Assembly (NCBI GenBank): GCA_036245525.1
Contig: BTPG01000001.1
Span: forward strand, 222,062,774-222,126,773
Origin: Semisulcospira habei
Lineage: Eukaryota > Mollusca > Gastropoda > Semisulcospiridae
Direction of reading: 5' to 3'
Length of the DNA stretch: 64,000 bases
This document shows positions 39,558 through 49,668 of the stretch, piece by piece; the first letter of the stretch is position 1; the number at the start of each line of letters is the position of its first letter. Made by a program: the position numbers and the translations under genes. Below the pieces are notes generated by a model. It was given only the letters and a program-made list of their open reading frames with translations, did not search any database and was not told where the DNA came from.

Positions 39558-42500
39558 ATGGACAACCGTCAAAGATTAAGAAACGTGTTTCACACAACTG
39601 ACTTACCTATATCTAATATTTACAATGTCTATGAATCAATAAAAAGATCTTTTTTAGTTATACAAAATAACCTTCTTTCTGATAGTGTAAAGATTCAGAT
39701 TGTTGCAAAAATAGAATTTGTCAGAGATGTTGGTGAAGTTATTGTAACGTATATCTCGACAAGGCAACACACAGTTAATTCGAGAAGAGAACTAGAGAAA
39801 GTGTTTAGAGAAAGATTGTTACCAGACTTCCATGAAGCAATTGACAGAGCAGAAATGCAAGGGTCTGGCTGGCATGAAGGCCTTGTACTTGAACTACAAC
39901 TGAAGCAGTCAAGATATCATCCTATTTTAGGTAGATCTTGGATACCACTACCAATAGAGGTTGCAAACAAAAAGGGTGTGGTCAATATTCAGAACAATGA
40001 TAATTTCTGTTTTATGTGGTGTGTACTTGCCAAACTGCATTTTGTAAAAACAAAACCTGAACGTGTATCTAACTATACCAATTTTATAAATGAACTCAAC
40101 TTCAGTGGCATTGAGTTCCCTGTTAAAATAGAGGACATAGACTTGTTTGAAAAACTAAATCCTGGTATATCTGTGAATGTGTATATATGGGATAATGAGT
40201 CTGAGAACAAGTTACAGCCAATTAGAGTATCTCCAATTGCCCCAACCTATGGGCAGTCAGAAGATAAACATGTTGACATGTTGCTAATTGGTGATAACAA
40301 TAAGTTTCACTACACAATTATCAGGAATATGTCACGTCTAATTCATGATCATACAACAAAACACATGGGCAAACAGGAAGTTTGTAAAAAATGTTTACAA
40401 AGATTCTCCTCCATAAAATTAGCAGACAAACATGTCCTACACTGCAGGTCAGCTGATGACATACAAACTGTACTTAAGTATCCAGATCCTGGTAGTCAAG
40501 TGTATTTTAAGAACTATGGGAATCAGCAAAAGCTGCCGTTTGTAGTATATGCTGATTTTGAATCACTGGTTGTTCCATATAAAGGTCCTGTTCCAGAGTC
40601 ATTACCAAAGACTATAAAACTAAGTGACCAAGTGGTGTGTTCTTTTGGATACATTCTTGTTAGGTCTGACGGTCAGCATACCGAGCCTGTTATCTATAGG
40701 GGTGAAAATGCAGCAGCTGAGTTTTTAACAGAAATGAGACATCTGTATATTCAGGTAGTACAATATCTCACAACATGTCAGATGCCTTTGGTGATGACAG
40801 AAGAAGACAAACTAAAATTTGATACAGCTGAGACGTGTTGGATTTGTGAACAGCCTCTGGGGGGTGATAAAGTTCGTGACCATGATCACATAACTGGATG
40901 TTACAGAGGTGCTGCACATAACAATTGTAACTTGTTATTAAAAATAGATCCTAAGACATACGAGTTACCAATCTTTTTCCACAATCTCAAAGGATATGAT
41001 TCACACATTATCATGCAGGCTGTGGATGAGTCGTACAGAAAAATTAGTTGCATTGCCCAGACAACTGAGAAGTACTTGACTTTTAGATTGGACAAATTAG
41101 CATTTTATGACTCTATGCAACATTTGTCTTTAGGTCTTGCTAGTCTGGCAGAAGGACTGACTGAGTATCCAATAACGAGTAAATATTTTGAACCAGACTT
41201 GATTAAGAAAGGAGTCTATCCATATGAGTACATTGATCACTGGGTTGTGTTTGAAGAAAGGAGTCTTCCACCAAAAGAAAATTTTTATTCTACACTAATT
41301 GGTAAAGGTATTTCTGACTCTGAATACCAACATGCACTTGATGCGTGGGGTAAATTAGGGTGTCAGACGATTGGTGACTATCACGACCAGTACTTGAAAG
41401 CAGACGTTTGTTTGCTAGCAGACGTATTTGAAAGTTATCGTGAAAAGGGTTTGTTACACTACAGTCTTGACCCTGCTTGTTACATCACTAGTCCTGGCAT
41501 GACATGGGATGCATTTTTGAAATCCAGTAAGATATTTATTGACCTGTTGTCTGATCGTACGATGGGTGAAATGGTGGAACGTGGATTGAGAGGTGGTATT
41601 AGTCTAGCAGCAAACAATTATGGCAAGGCCAACAACAAATATCTTGACGACTTTGACCCCTCAAAGCCAATGTCATTTATTACATACTTGGATGCTAATA
41701 ATTTATATGGATTTGCAATGTGTGAATTGTTGCCATTAAAAAACTTTTGTTTGTATGATTTGTCACAGTATGGCATAAAAAAATTAACAAAATATATTAT
41801 GGATCGAGGTCAAAATGATGAAAAGGGTTGGATCTTTGAAGTAGACCTGGAGTACCCACACCGCCTACATGATTACCATAATGATTATCCATTAGCAGTT
41901 GAGAAACTGAGTTTGACTGGGAAAAAAGAAGACACCAAACTTGTACCAAATTTGAATGACAAATTCAATTACGTTTGCCACTATCGATTGCTGCAGTTTT
42001 ACATCAGGCATGGTTTAGTACTAAAAAAAGTTCATAGAGGAATTCAATTTGACCAAAGTGCTTTTATGAAAGATTACATAATGAAGAACACAACATTGCG
42101 TGCAAGAGATGGTAACACTGCATTTGACAAAGACTTCTTTAAGCTTATGAACAATGCCTGTTTTGGTAAGACTATGGAAAATCCTCATCACCGCAAAGAT
42201 GTGAGACTGGTCACAACTGAATCGGGTGCAATTAAACTTACAAGTAAGCCTCAGTACACAGGGTATAAAGAATTTCATTCATCATTGTATGCAGTGTCAC
42301 TCAAAAAAAAGATTGTTAAACTGGATAAGCCAGTATTTATAGGTATGGCTATTCTGGAGTTGTCAAAATTTTAATGCTTGAATTTTATTATGATTACTTC
42401 AAACCAACGTATCCTGAGTGTCGTCTGCTATACACTGACACTGACTCTATGATCATTGATGTGCCTACTGAAGACTTTTATGAAGACATGAAAACAGAGT

Positions 42501-43000
42501 TACACATGTATGACACGTCTGATTATCCTAAAGATCACCCATTGTTTAGCACACAAAACAAGAAAGTGCCTGGTAAGTTTAAAGATGAACTGAATGGTGT
42601 GCCAATAGTTGAGTACGTTGGACTGAGGTCAAAAATGTATTCAATACTGCACCAAAAAGGCAGTCAGTCGAAAGCCAAAGGAATTAAAAAAACAGCAATA
42701 AAAAATAAAGACATTCGTCATGAACATTATAAGCAAGTGTTAGATGGTGCATTAATGCCTGATTATCCAAACAAGACACTAAGATCAAACAAACATAATA
42801 TTGAAATGATTCAAACATATAAAAAGTCTCTAGCAGTTGGGGACACAAAACGCGTGTTTCACACTAAGGAAAAAGCTTATGCACCAGGTCATTACAGGCT
42901 CAAGTTATCTGAAGAAATAGCTGATAATCTGCTTGATAAACTAATTGATGAATTGAAATTGTTAAAAGTGGGTAACAGTATCTGTGGGAATAATCTGTAA
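39558..43000 (+). pseudogene. polB: Protein-primed DNA polymerase B, one frameshift
   Basis: Replicates the linear element from its termini. First frame 39558-42374 (938 codons), second 42374-43000 (208 codons); one base is missing or extra at about 42366-42373. N-terminal region: Cys151 (FCFMWCVLA) and His251 (KFHYTII) in an OTU-like arrangement, then a C2H2 cluster from Cys276. Exonuclease: DFE at about 333, NLKGYD at about 476, and YLKADVCLLAD at about 611. Between Exo I and II is an HNH/Endo VII-like module (CWIC from 427, VRDHDHITG, HNNCN). Palm: YLDANNLYG (A, about 710), KLMNNACFGKTMEN (B, about 861). Motif C, YTDTDS, lies in the second frame, so the break inactivates the enzyme unless it is a sequencing error. 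Confidence 0.9.
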
Positions 43001-43909
43001 TTCTTCTCTAACAAATGCCCTCTTTGGTGCAGGCTCATAAAGATAATATATTGTTGCATTAGCTGAAGGAACTATTTTTTTTATATTATGAACAGATGTA
43101 GACCAAATTGGATCAGTTGCCCTACGTCTAACGTCATTTTCAGCCTCACCAGGTTGATACAAATATCTCACCTGTTTTGTAAATAAGTTAGTGTCTGGAG
43201 GTGTTATTGCTTTTATTTCTGACGGTATTGTTTTCAATTTAATAGAATCAACAGGTTTAGGGTGACCATCATTATTCATTGCTTTTATCACAGATGGTAA
43301 TCTTTTAACCCACTCAGTGTTACGTGTGTCATGCATGAGTTCCTTAGAATACTGATAGCTAAAAAGTCTCTCTGATAATTGTTTATTGAAATTTTCTACA
43401 ATAGCCTGTGATCTATGCAAGCCCGGTATGCCTCGCCGCACTAGCACTCCATGCTTTGCAAATAACTGATTAACAGCGCCTTTAAATTCACTCCCATCAT
43501 CAACCTGCACAAGCCTAGGGTATTTTAAAGGACCTCGACTATATATTTTTGATAATGCAGTGGCCACTGTTACAGCTTTTTTGTCAGTTATGGGTTCTGC
43601 ATCCTTATACCTTGAAGCTATGTCAACAACAGTTAATGCATACTTGTATCGTTTCTTTCTTATTGTGTCATGCGGAAGAAACAGGAGGTCCATTTGGTGT
43701 GTGTCATTTGGGGTAGTGTTTTCAAAATGGGGTCTTGTTATTTTTCTTGGAGCAGGAAGATATATCTGCCAAATTGCCTGTTTTTTAAGCCACTGTTTTA
43801 TTTGGTTGACATCTCCACCCACAGCAGCATGTAATTTTTTTACTGCAGTATTCCCTTTCCAGTAGCCAATTGGGGAGTAATATATTTTTGATAGTTTAGC
43901 ATCTGCCAT
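42962..43909 (-). CDS. Integrase (retroviral DDE type)
   Basis: 315 residues from the ATG at 43909 (MADAKLS); an upstream TTG would add four. Core: Asp74 (HQMDLLFLP), Asp137 (QVDDGSEF) and Glu172 (IVENFNKQ), about 34 residues apart, as in D,D(35)E enzymes. The N-terminal region (YWKGNTAVKKLHAAV, QWLKKQAIWQIY) replaces a classical HHCC finger, as usual in Polintons. The C-terminal part (RYLYQPGE, RRRATDPIWS, YYLYEPAPKRAFVREEL) is an SH3/chromo-like DNA-binding tail. Inserts the element, giving the 6-bp duplication. The last 39 bp overlap the polymerase end on the other strand; the start overlaps the preceding gene by 14 bp. Confidence 0.92.
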   Translation of the reverse strand: MADAKLSKIYYSPIGYWKGNTAVKKLHAAVGGDVNQIKQWLKKQAIWQIYLPAPRKITRPHFENTTPNDTHQMDLLFLPHDTIRKKRYKYALTVVDIASRYKDAEPITDKKAVTVATALSKIYSRGPLKYPRLVQVDDGSEFKGAVNQLFAKHGVLVRRGIPGLHRSQAIVENFNKQLSERLFSYQYSKELMHDTRNTEWVKRLPSVIKAMNNDGHPKPVDSIKLKTIPSEIKAITPPDTNLFTKQVRYLYQPGEAENDVRRRATDPIWSTSVHNIKKIVPSANATIYYLYEPAPKRAFVREELQIIPTDTVTHF

Positions 43910-44327
43910 TTTTTCTAGCAATATAAACTCCTGTAAAATATACTAATGTCATTCCTACTAGAACAAATATTATTTCTCCATTTTTTTGTTCTGAGCTTGG
44001 TTGGTAATAGTCGCTAAGTTTTGGTTGTGGAATAGATATGTCTTCACCAGTTACAAGATAGTATTCTTTGATAGCGTCATCGACATTTGAAAATGTATGC
44101 TGTGCGTGACCCTCAAGTTTTAGTTTTTCATTAATAAAATCCAGTTTTTCTATTCTTTGCTTCTCATAATCTTGTTGAGCTTGAGCTAGTTTTTCAGATG
44201 CCTCATTGTGTCGCTTCATTTCTTCTGCTGATTCTTCTTTACTCACTTTTGAAAAGAAATAGTTTGACCCACTAAAAGCTAATGCATTTATAACTGCACC
44301 GCCAATCATAACAGCTATAGTTGCCAT
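43896..44327 (-). CDS. Small Polinton protein with two membrane segments
   Basis: 143 residues, ATG at 44327 after AAATAAAAAT. N-terminal hydrophobic stretch (IAVMIGGAVINALAFSG), a charged helix likely coiled coil (residues about 30-75: EESAEEMKRHNEASEKLAQA), a polar region with PQPKLSDYY, then a second membrane segment (IIFVLVGMTLVYFTGVYIA) and a basic tail. A recurring type in animal Polintons, of unknown role. Same strand as the integrase and overlapping its start, so probably co-transcribed. Confidence 0.65.
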   Translation of the reverse strand: MATIAVMIGGAVINALAFSGSNYFFSKVSKEESAEEMKRHNEASEKLAQAQQDYEKQRIEKLDFINEKLKLEGHAQHTFSNVDDAIKEYYLVTGEDISIPQPKLSDYYQPSSEQKNGEIIFVLVGMTLVYFTGVYIARKNGRC

Positions 44328-44335
44328 ATTTTTAT

Positions 44336-44566
44336 TTACATAGAAATATTTTCTGGAATAATTCCTTGCTTGACTAGAAAATCTTTTGTTGCAATCGATG
44401 CTGTTATAACAACTACTAGTTTAGCACTGTCTTCAAAATCTAATTTACTAAGGTCTGCTGATTTCATTTTGAGAAGACTTTTCCCCAGCATAGAATAAGC
44501 AACTGTTAGTCCACTTATTACAGCAGAGTGATAGACAAGGTTCATTAAGTTCTTTGTGTCGCTCAT
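44336..44566 (-). CDS. Small Polinton membrane protein, 76 aa
   Basis: MSDTKNLMNLVYHSAVISGL start, two moderately hydrophobic helices (SAVISGLTVAYSMLG and AKLVVVITASIA), ending GIIPENISM. Resembles a short conserved protein that recurs in Polintons beside the preceding family; no function known. 8 bp upstream of the next gene on the same strand. Confidence 0.6.
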   Translation of the reverse strand: MSDTKNLMNLVYHSAVISGLTVAYSMLGKSLLKMKSADLSKLDFEDSAKLVVVITASIATKDFLVKQGIIPENISM

Positions 44567-44605
44567 TTTCTTATGCTACAAAAATTAAAATAATAATAAA
44601 TTTAT

Positions 44606-45001
44606 TTACTGCATGTAAAATGGGTCCAAAGGTTTTGAAACTGCTGGTAATGTGGAGACTTCTTCTTTTGTTTTTGGAGTGTTTGATTTTTTGGACACTG
44701 TTTGAGTGTTTGGTTTGTATTTTTTATATAATTGGTAACCTACGTAACCAAATCCGACAACAAATCCAGCAACTATATATTTTGTAGTTGGTTTTTTCTC
44801 ACTTTTGGGTGGTTGTGTTGGTTCTGGTGGAAGTGGTGATGGTGTGTTAGTCTTTTCTGTTAATGCTTGAAGCTGTAATTTCTTTTGTCTGTTATATTCA
44901 GCTAATCTTTTTCCAGCCTCTATTCTACCTGGACTTTTAGTCTTAGTCACTGTTTGAACCTGTGTCAAGACATGGCTCTGTTGTGGAGTCGTCTCGTCCA
45001 T
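44606..45001 (-). CDS. Small Polinton protein with one membrane segment, 131 aa
   Basis: ATG at 45001. Thr/Lys/Gln-rich N-terminus (GRIEAGKRLAEYNRQKK), Pro-rich spacer, basic KSEKKPTTK then one membrane segment (YIVAGFVVGFGYVGYQLY) and a basic/polar tail. Type II or tail-anchored topology inferred. Its first 59 bp overlap the end of the preceding gene in another frame. Confidence 0.6.
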   Translation of the reverse strand: MDETTPQQSHVLTQVQTVTKTKSPGRIEAGKRLAEYNRQKKLQLQALTEKTNTPSPLPPEPTQPPKSEKKPTTKYIVAGFVVGFGYVGYQLYKKYKPNTQTVSKKSNTPKTKEEVSTLPAVSKPLDPFYMQ

Positions 45002-45458
45002 TTTCTTCTAATTTAAAATTTATTTTAGAAAAATCAATATGACTACTAGTAACAAGTAAGGTTACAGCAGGTGCAAGGTAATTCCCAAACTTGTAAAACA
45101 TAAGGCATGCTAATTTGCCTATTGAACTTGAAACTATGGGATTACTTTCAAGGTCGTGTGAAAGGTTTTCACTATCAACAGGTAGGAAGTGACTTACAGC
45201 TTTTGTATATAGGCAGACAAGAGATCGACTCAAATCACGTGTCATTAGTGAAGCAATGTGATTTTCATATTTAGAATGTAGTTTAATTAGCTCATCAGCA
45301 GTAAGGGATTCTATGTCTTCTGTCATGTATTGTTTACCGAGAAAAGCTTTTGATTTTCCAGAAACAACAACAGAGATAAGCCTTTGTTTTTTAGAGTCAA
45401 AGTCTTTGTTCTCTACAGCACAGATATCACTTAGAAGTAGCAATTCGTCTTGATTCAT
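44943..45458 (-). CDS. Small Polinton protein, 171 aa
   Basis: ATG at 45458 (MNQDELLLLSDIC) after ATTATAAA. Mostly helical with no clear membrane segment except a weak one (APAVTLLVTS). C-terminus acidic and overlapping the next gene. First gene of the leftward five-gene block that ends with the integrase. No recognised domain. Confidence 0.6.
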   Translation of the reverse strand: MNQDELLLLSDICAVENKDFDSKKQRLISVVVSGKSKAFLGKQYMTEDIESLTADELIKLHSKYENHIASLMTRDLSRSLVCLYTKAVSHFLPVDSENLSHDLESNPIVSSSIGKLACLMFYKFGNYLAPAVTLLVTSSHIDFSKINFKLEENGRDDSTTEPCLDTGSNSD

Positions 45459-45527
45459 TTTATAATGTAATATAATAATTTTGTTTAAAGAAGTTAATGT
45501 CAGCATTAATTATTTATATTTTTTCAT

Positions 45528-45996
45528 TACACTTCGCAAAAAGATGACATGTCGCTTGCGCCTAACTATTTAACCCCATCAGCACCACCACCTGAGTATT
45601 AAAAAAAAGTTTTTTTATTGTCCTTGTATCTTGATAAATCTGTCTCAGTGACTTGAGTCAAGTTGTTGTAAGAACTTAGGGTAAGTAATTAATAAGTTCT
45701 TAAAGGTTACCTATGCAGGTTCCTAGAAGTTAGTTGTAACTTGTTAATAAGTATTAAGTTTCGATTGACATCACTTGATTGGGATAAGAGATAGATAATA
45801 TGACACTCCCAGGATAATAAATTCAATAGAGTCGCATCCGTCATGCTCATCATTTTTTTAAAAATTAAAGGGTTGATTCGGAAATAACGAGAGTGTAATG
45901 GGATAACTGAATTTTGTTATTAAAAATAGCGTAAATTAATGACGGATGCGGCTCTATTGAATGTATTGTCCTGGGAGTGTCATATTATCTATCTCT
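45528..45996. repeat. Right terminal inverted repeat of Polinton copy 2
   Basis: Complement of 31814-32276, with a handful of differences in the outer 430 bp. Includes the foldback (arms 45787-45844 and 45939-45996), the TAAGAACTTA/TAAGTTCTTA dyad (45669-45702) and, at the inner edge, a second copy of the late-domain tail coding sequence. Confidence 0.9.
45549..45602 (+). pseudogene. Duplicate late-domain tail codons in right inverted repeat
   Basis: 17-codon ATG-initiated frame (MSLAPNYLTPSAPPPEY). The homologous frame also extends upstream to about 45528 (YTSQKDD). It arises because the inverted repeat contains the 3' end of the late-domain gene. It lacks the protein body. Whether it is translated is unknown. 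Confidence 0.45.
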
Positions 45997-46002
45997 GAGA
46001 GA

Positions 46003-46703
46003 GCAGGCTTGGGTTTGTTTGACTCTGCTCCCTCACTCAGTGCCTTAAGCTGCCGCCCCATGTCGTGTAGCTTGCTGGCATGGCTGTCTTTGGAGGACGT
46101 CAGCTGGGGAACAGTTTTTTTTTCAGTTTGACGTCAGTGTCACGGGCGAGAATGTCGAGCTGTGCCTGACTGTCAGACAAGGAGGCACAGCGAGCTTTCA
46201 CTTCTGATAGCTCTCTCCGCGTCAGATGTAGCTCTGCCTGTAGTGTGCGGATGGTGGTTTGCATCATGAGCCTCCACTCCAGTACAGGCCCATGACACAG
46301 CACAGAGAGCTCGGTAGTTGGCGGGGTGATGAGATCAGCGCTGAGAGGACTGATGACATCAGGGCGCGGCGTGACCTCATCAGGTTGCGCCAGTGTGTTG
46401 ACGGCGGGGGGTCATTAGGGCCGCTGGGGGAAGAGGTCCCGCTAGGTTGGGTAATGGGACGGTGAGGGTCGAATCGCAGGCCAGCGGGGATTTCTCCACG
46501 GTTGGCTGGGCAGAGACACCTGGCGAGCTGGAGGGCGTTGCGGGCAGTTGTCCGGGGTTCACTGCGGTGTCGGACACTTCATCGCTTGAGCTGCACTTAG
46601 CCGAGACAGGATCAACGGCAAGAGGGGGCGAAGGACCGGCCTGCGAGAGGAACTCTCCAACCTGAACACCATTCAATCTGCCATCAGTGCAACCCTTAGA
46701 CAC
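46003..46703 (-). pseudogene. SGNH-type mobile-element ORF, upstream half
   Basis: Minus-strand remains: MSKGCTDGRLNGVQVGEFLS and a Ser/Pro-rich region (46703-46380), then, in another frame, a helix likely to be coiled coil (IRTLQAELHLTRRELSEVKA) and QLKALSEGAESNK up to the Polinton junction. With 31151-31807 it forms one interrupted ORF; frame changes show that it was already decaying. The N-terminal codons fall within a block duplicated at 48240. Confidence 0.45.
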
Positions 46704-48231
46704 TAGCTAAGTCATACCCAAAGTGACACCATTGAATGTTACTGCATCTTTATGTTATGGCCCATTATGTGAAACGCGTTGTTCTGGCGTTCACTGTGCT
46801 GTTGATGCTTGGGATCATGCATATCTGATGCCATGAAAAACAAACTAGATATGGTCAGAATGCCTCCAAAATTGGCATGTACATCAAGTAATATATCTGA
46901 TCTTCAGAAATGTTGCATTTGAGACACAGGCACATGAAAGTGGGTTTTTTTTCATATTTTTCCACTACCCACCCCCCTTCTTTTTATGTTTTTCCAAGTT
47001 TACACACACATGCAACACAGTCAAACTGACTTCTGGTGGGCTGGACAACTGAAAAAGGTTACCTTGACACTGACATTGATGAAAAATAAGCTTTCAGACC
47101 CAAGGCCATTTCCTTGTGTATCTCAGGGCAGCCAAAAGGACAACGCCCAGGCATCCTTATTGACCCTGTTGTCTGGTGCCAACAAGCAGGAAGAGGCCTG
47201 TAACCAGGTACCATGCCCTATATGCTGCTGGCAATCTTCCACAGGCAAAAGGGGTTATGAAACAGCTGTGCAATTTAAACATTAAGTCTACTGAACTAAC
47301 CCACAGACAAAAGACTACACAAAACAGCCAAAACTATGCTACACGGGACACACCGCATACCCAAACAAGTGTCTGGAGTGCTTATTTAGGAGATAGCAGG
47401 GAAAAATGGTTATGTACAGTTCATTTTTGTATAAAATACACATGTCTGAGTCTCAAAAGAACTCAACATGTTGCAAATGCAGCAGGCATGTGTGTGCCAA
47501 ACCTGTGAACATTCCTGTAAAAGCCTGTACTGGTGGCCGAAACTGCTGGTCCCATAACAATGCACTCAAATGAGCTTTATGCAGAGTAAACGTGCTTGTG
47601 TTTGGCTCAGAATAGACACCAGAGACATCCTTAATGACAATTACAGCAGAATGACACCTCAGACGCAGCCAGTGTAGCTGGATCATGCAAAATAACACTT
47701 CTGCACGTCACACTATTTTGGCGGTTGATTTCACTCTGAGGTCAGCTGTCTAATGAAATGAACATGCTGACACTGTTCCATTGTAGTTTTGATATTAACC
47801 TTTGATCTTAAGCCCCCCCCCCTTTCCCCCCACCTCCAACACCCCCTCCCCCCCACCCCACCTCACCCCACAACTTCAATAACTGAAAGAGTGACTTTTT
47901 TACGCATTTATCAAACTAAACACCCCAAACCCCACCCCTTTCAAGGTCAAGGTCACAGCTCAAGGTCGAAGGTCAGACTCATGACTACTTGTAAGACAAA
48001 AAAATAAATAAACAAACACACTAAACATAGCTCACAGTGCAGGTAAACAGGGTGTTGCAACGCAAAAGATGCAAAAACACCTATAAAACTGCAATCGCAG
48101 CGATGTTTGGGCAGAATTAAAATTTTTTCATGATTTTCTCAGTTTTCCAACTTTAAAGTCCAAACTCAATATGGTAATATTAAACCAGTTTCTGATCTAT
48201 GTCACATATGGTATGTGGTGCCCTGACATAA
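46656..48231. repeat. Tandem duplication, first copy
   Basis: Starts ACTCTCCAACCTGAACACCA and includes CATTGAATGTTACTGCATCT, GACAACTGAAAAAGGTTACC, a C-rich run (47811-47860), TTCAAGGTCAAGGTCACAGC and ends GGTGCCCTGACA. The second copy is 48240-49152. Contains no recognised gene; open frames are not shared in frame between copies. Confidence 0.65.
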
Positions 48232-48239
48232 AAGAGGAA

Positions 48240-49152
48240 CTCTCCCACCTGAACACCATTCAATCTGCCATCAGTGCAACCCTTAGACACTAGCTAAGTC
48301 ATACCCAAAGTGACACCATTGAATGTTACTGCATCTTTATGTTATGGCCCATTATGTGAAGCGTGTTGTTGTGGCGTTCACTGTGCTGTTGATGCTGATA
48401 CCATGAAAAACAGACTAGATATGGTCAGACTTCTGGTGGGCTGGACAACTGAAAAAGGTTACCATGACACTGACATTGATGAAAAATATGCTTTCAGACT
48501 CAAGGCCATTTCCTTGTGTATCTCAGGGCAGCCAAAAGGACAATGCCCAGGCATCCTCATTGACCTGGTGTCTGGTGTCAACAAGTGTAGCTGGATCATG
48601 CAAAATAACACTTCTGCATGTCACACTATTTTGGCGGTTGATTTCACTCTGAGGTCAGCTGTCTAATGAAATGAACATGCTGACACTGTTTCATTGTAGT
48701 TTTGATATTAACCTTTGACCTTAAGCCCCCCCTTCCCCCCACCTCCAACACCCCCGCCCCAACCCCCCCCCCCCCCCCGCCCCCACCCCACAACTTCAAT
48801 AACTGAAAGAGTGACTTTTTTCGCATTTATCAAACTAAACGCCCCAAACCCCACCCTTTCAAGGTCAAGGTCACAGCTCAAGGTCAAAGGTCAGACTCAT
48901 AACTACTTGTATGTAAAAAAAATAAAAATGAACAAACACACTAAACATAGCTCACAGTGCAGGTAAACAGGGTGTTGCAACGCAAAACATGCAAAAACGC
49001 CTATAAAACTGCAATCGCAGCGATTTTTGGGCAAAATTAAACAAAATTCATGATTTTCTCAGTTTTCTAACTGCAAAAGTCCAAACTCTATGATATGGTA
49101 ACATTAAACCAGTTTCTGATCTATGTCACATATGGCATGTGGTGCCCTGACA
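48240..49152. repeat. Tandem duplication, second copy (internally deleted)
   Basis: Same order of blocks as 46656-48231 but shorter, with two internal deletions (around 48410-48425 and 48580). C-rich run at 48727-48790. Non-coding. Confidence 0.65.
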
Positions 49153-49159
49153 GGCCACG

Positions 49160-49616
49160 GAACACAGTGCCGTTTCCGTACTGTCCAGTCTCTTAGCCAT
49201 AGTCAGTCCCAGGCATCCCTTAATATTTCAATCCCCTAAAAAAACACTACCGCCCACCAGCTGCAAATTTGCCTTGCAACAAATAACAATAAAAACAGCA
49301 CATTGACAGTCTCATTTCTTGGCTATGAACCTGATTCCTTACCAACCCCACACCCAAGCACAGCTGAAATCAGCATACCCCTCAAATCACTACGTCAACG
49401 GCAACTCAACATAGGCCCACAATTGTCCACTGGATAAGCTCAGGATGGTATGAATGAAAGCACCAAACATGTCTCCTCTCAGCTAACCAGAAATTTCAAG
49501 CAAATTCCAACATTCAGCCCTACTACAAATTTTTAAACAAGGCAAAAATTATTTTTAAAAACACCGGTCCTCTTACTTACTGCCTCAACTGCACAGATTT
49601 GAATATGTAATATGAC
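49160..49616. repeat. Apparent empty site of the 5.3-kb unit
   Basis: The left 40 bp match the sequence before unit A (CGTTTCCGTACTGTCCAGTC) and the rest matches the sequence after it (TCAGTCCCAG onward), joined at ATAG (49199-49202). It therefore shows the target before insertion, in a paralogous repeat. Confidence 0.65.
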
Positions 49617-49668
49617 CTGTGAGTGGGTTGGGAGATTAGAGCGCCGGCCATCTTGGCAACGCTGTCCC

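Larger units (their letters stand above)
31814..45996 (+). mobile_element. Polinton/Maverick copy 2, complete
   Basis: 14183-bp element with 6-bp target duplication GAGAGA at 31808-31813 and 45997-46002, ends AGAGATAGATAAT...ATTATCTATCTCT, and inverted repeats of about 460 bp. It encodes the Polinton hallmark set: protein-primed DNA polymerase B, retroviral-type integrase, packaging ATPase, double-jelly-roll major capsid and penton-like proteins, plus nine accessory proteins. No adenovirus-type cysteine protease was found. The inverted repeats differ at only a few bases, and the only lesion seen in a core gene is one frameshift in the polymerase, so the insertion is young. The element is equivalent to an endogenous adinto-like virus. 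Confidence 0.95.

Noticed and set aside
42363..42376. Programmed -1 frameshift in the polymerase
   Set aside because: No X XXY YYZ heptamer in the zero frame; mutation or sequencing error preferred.
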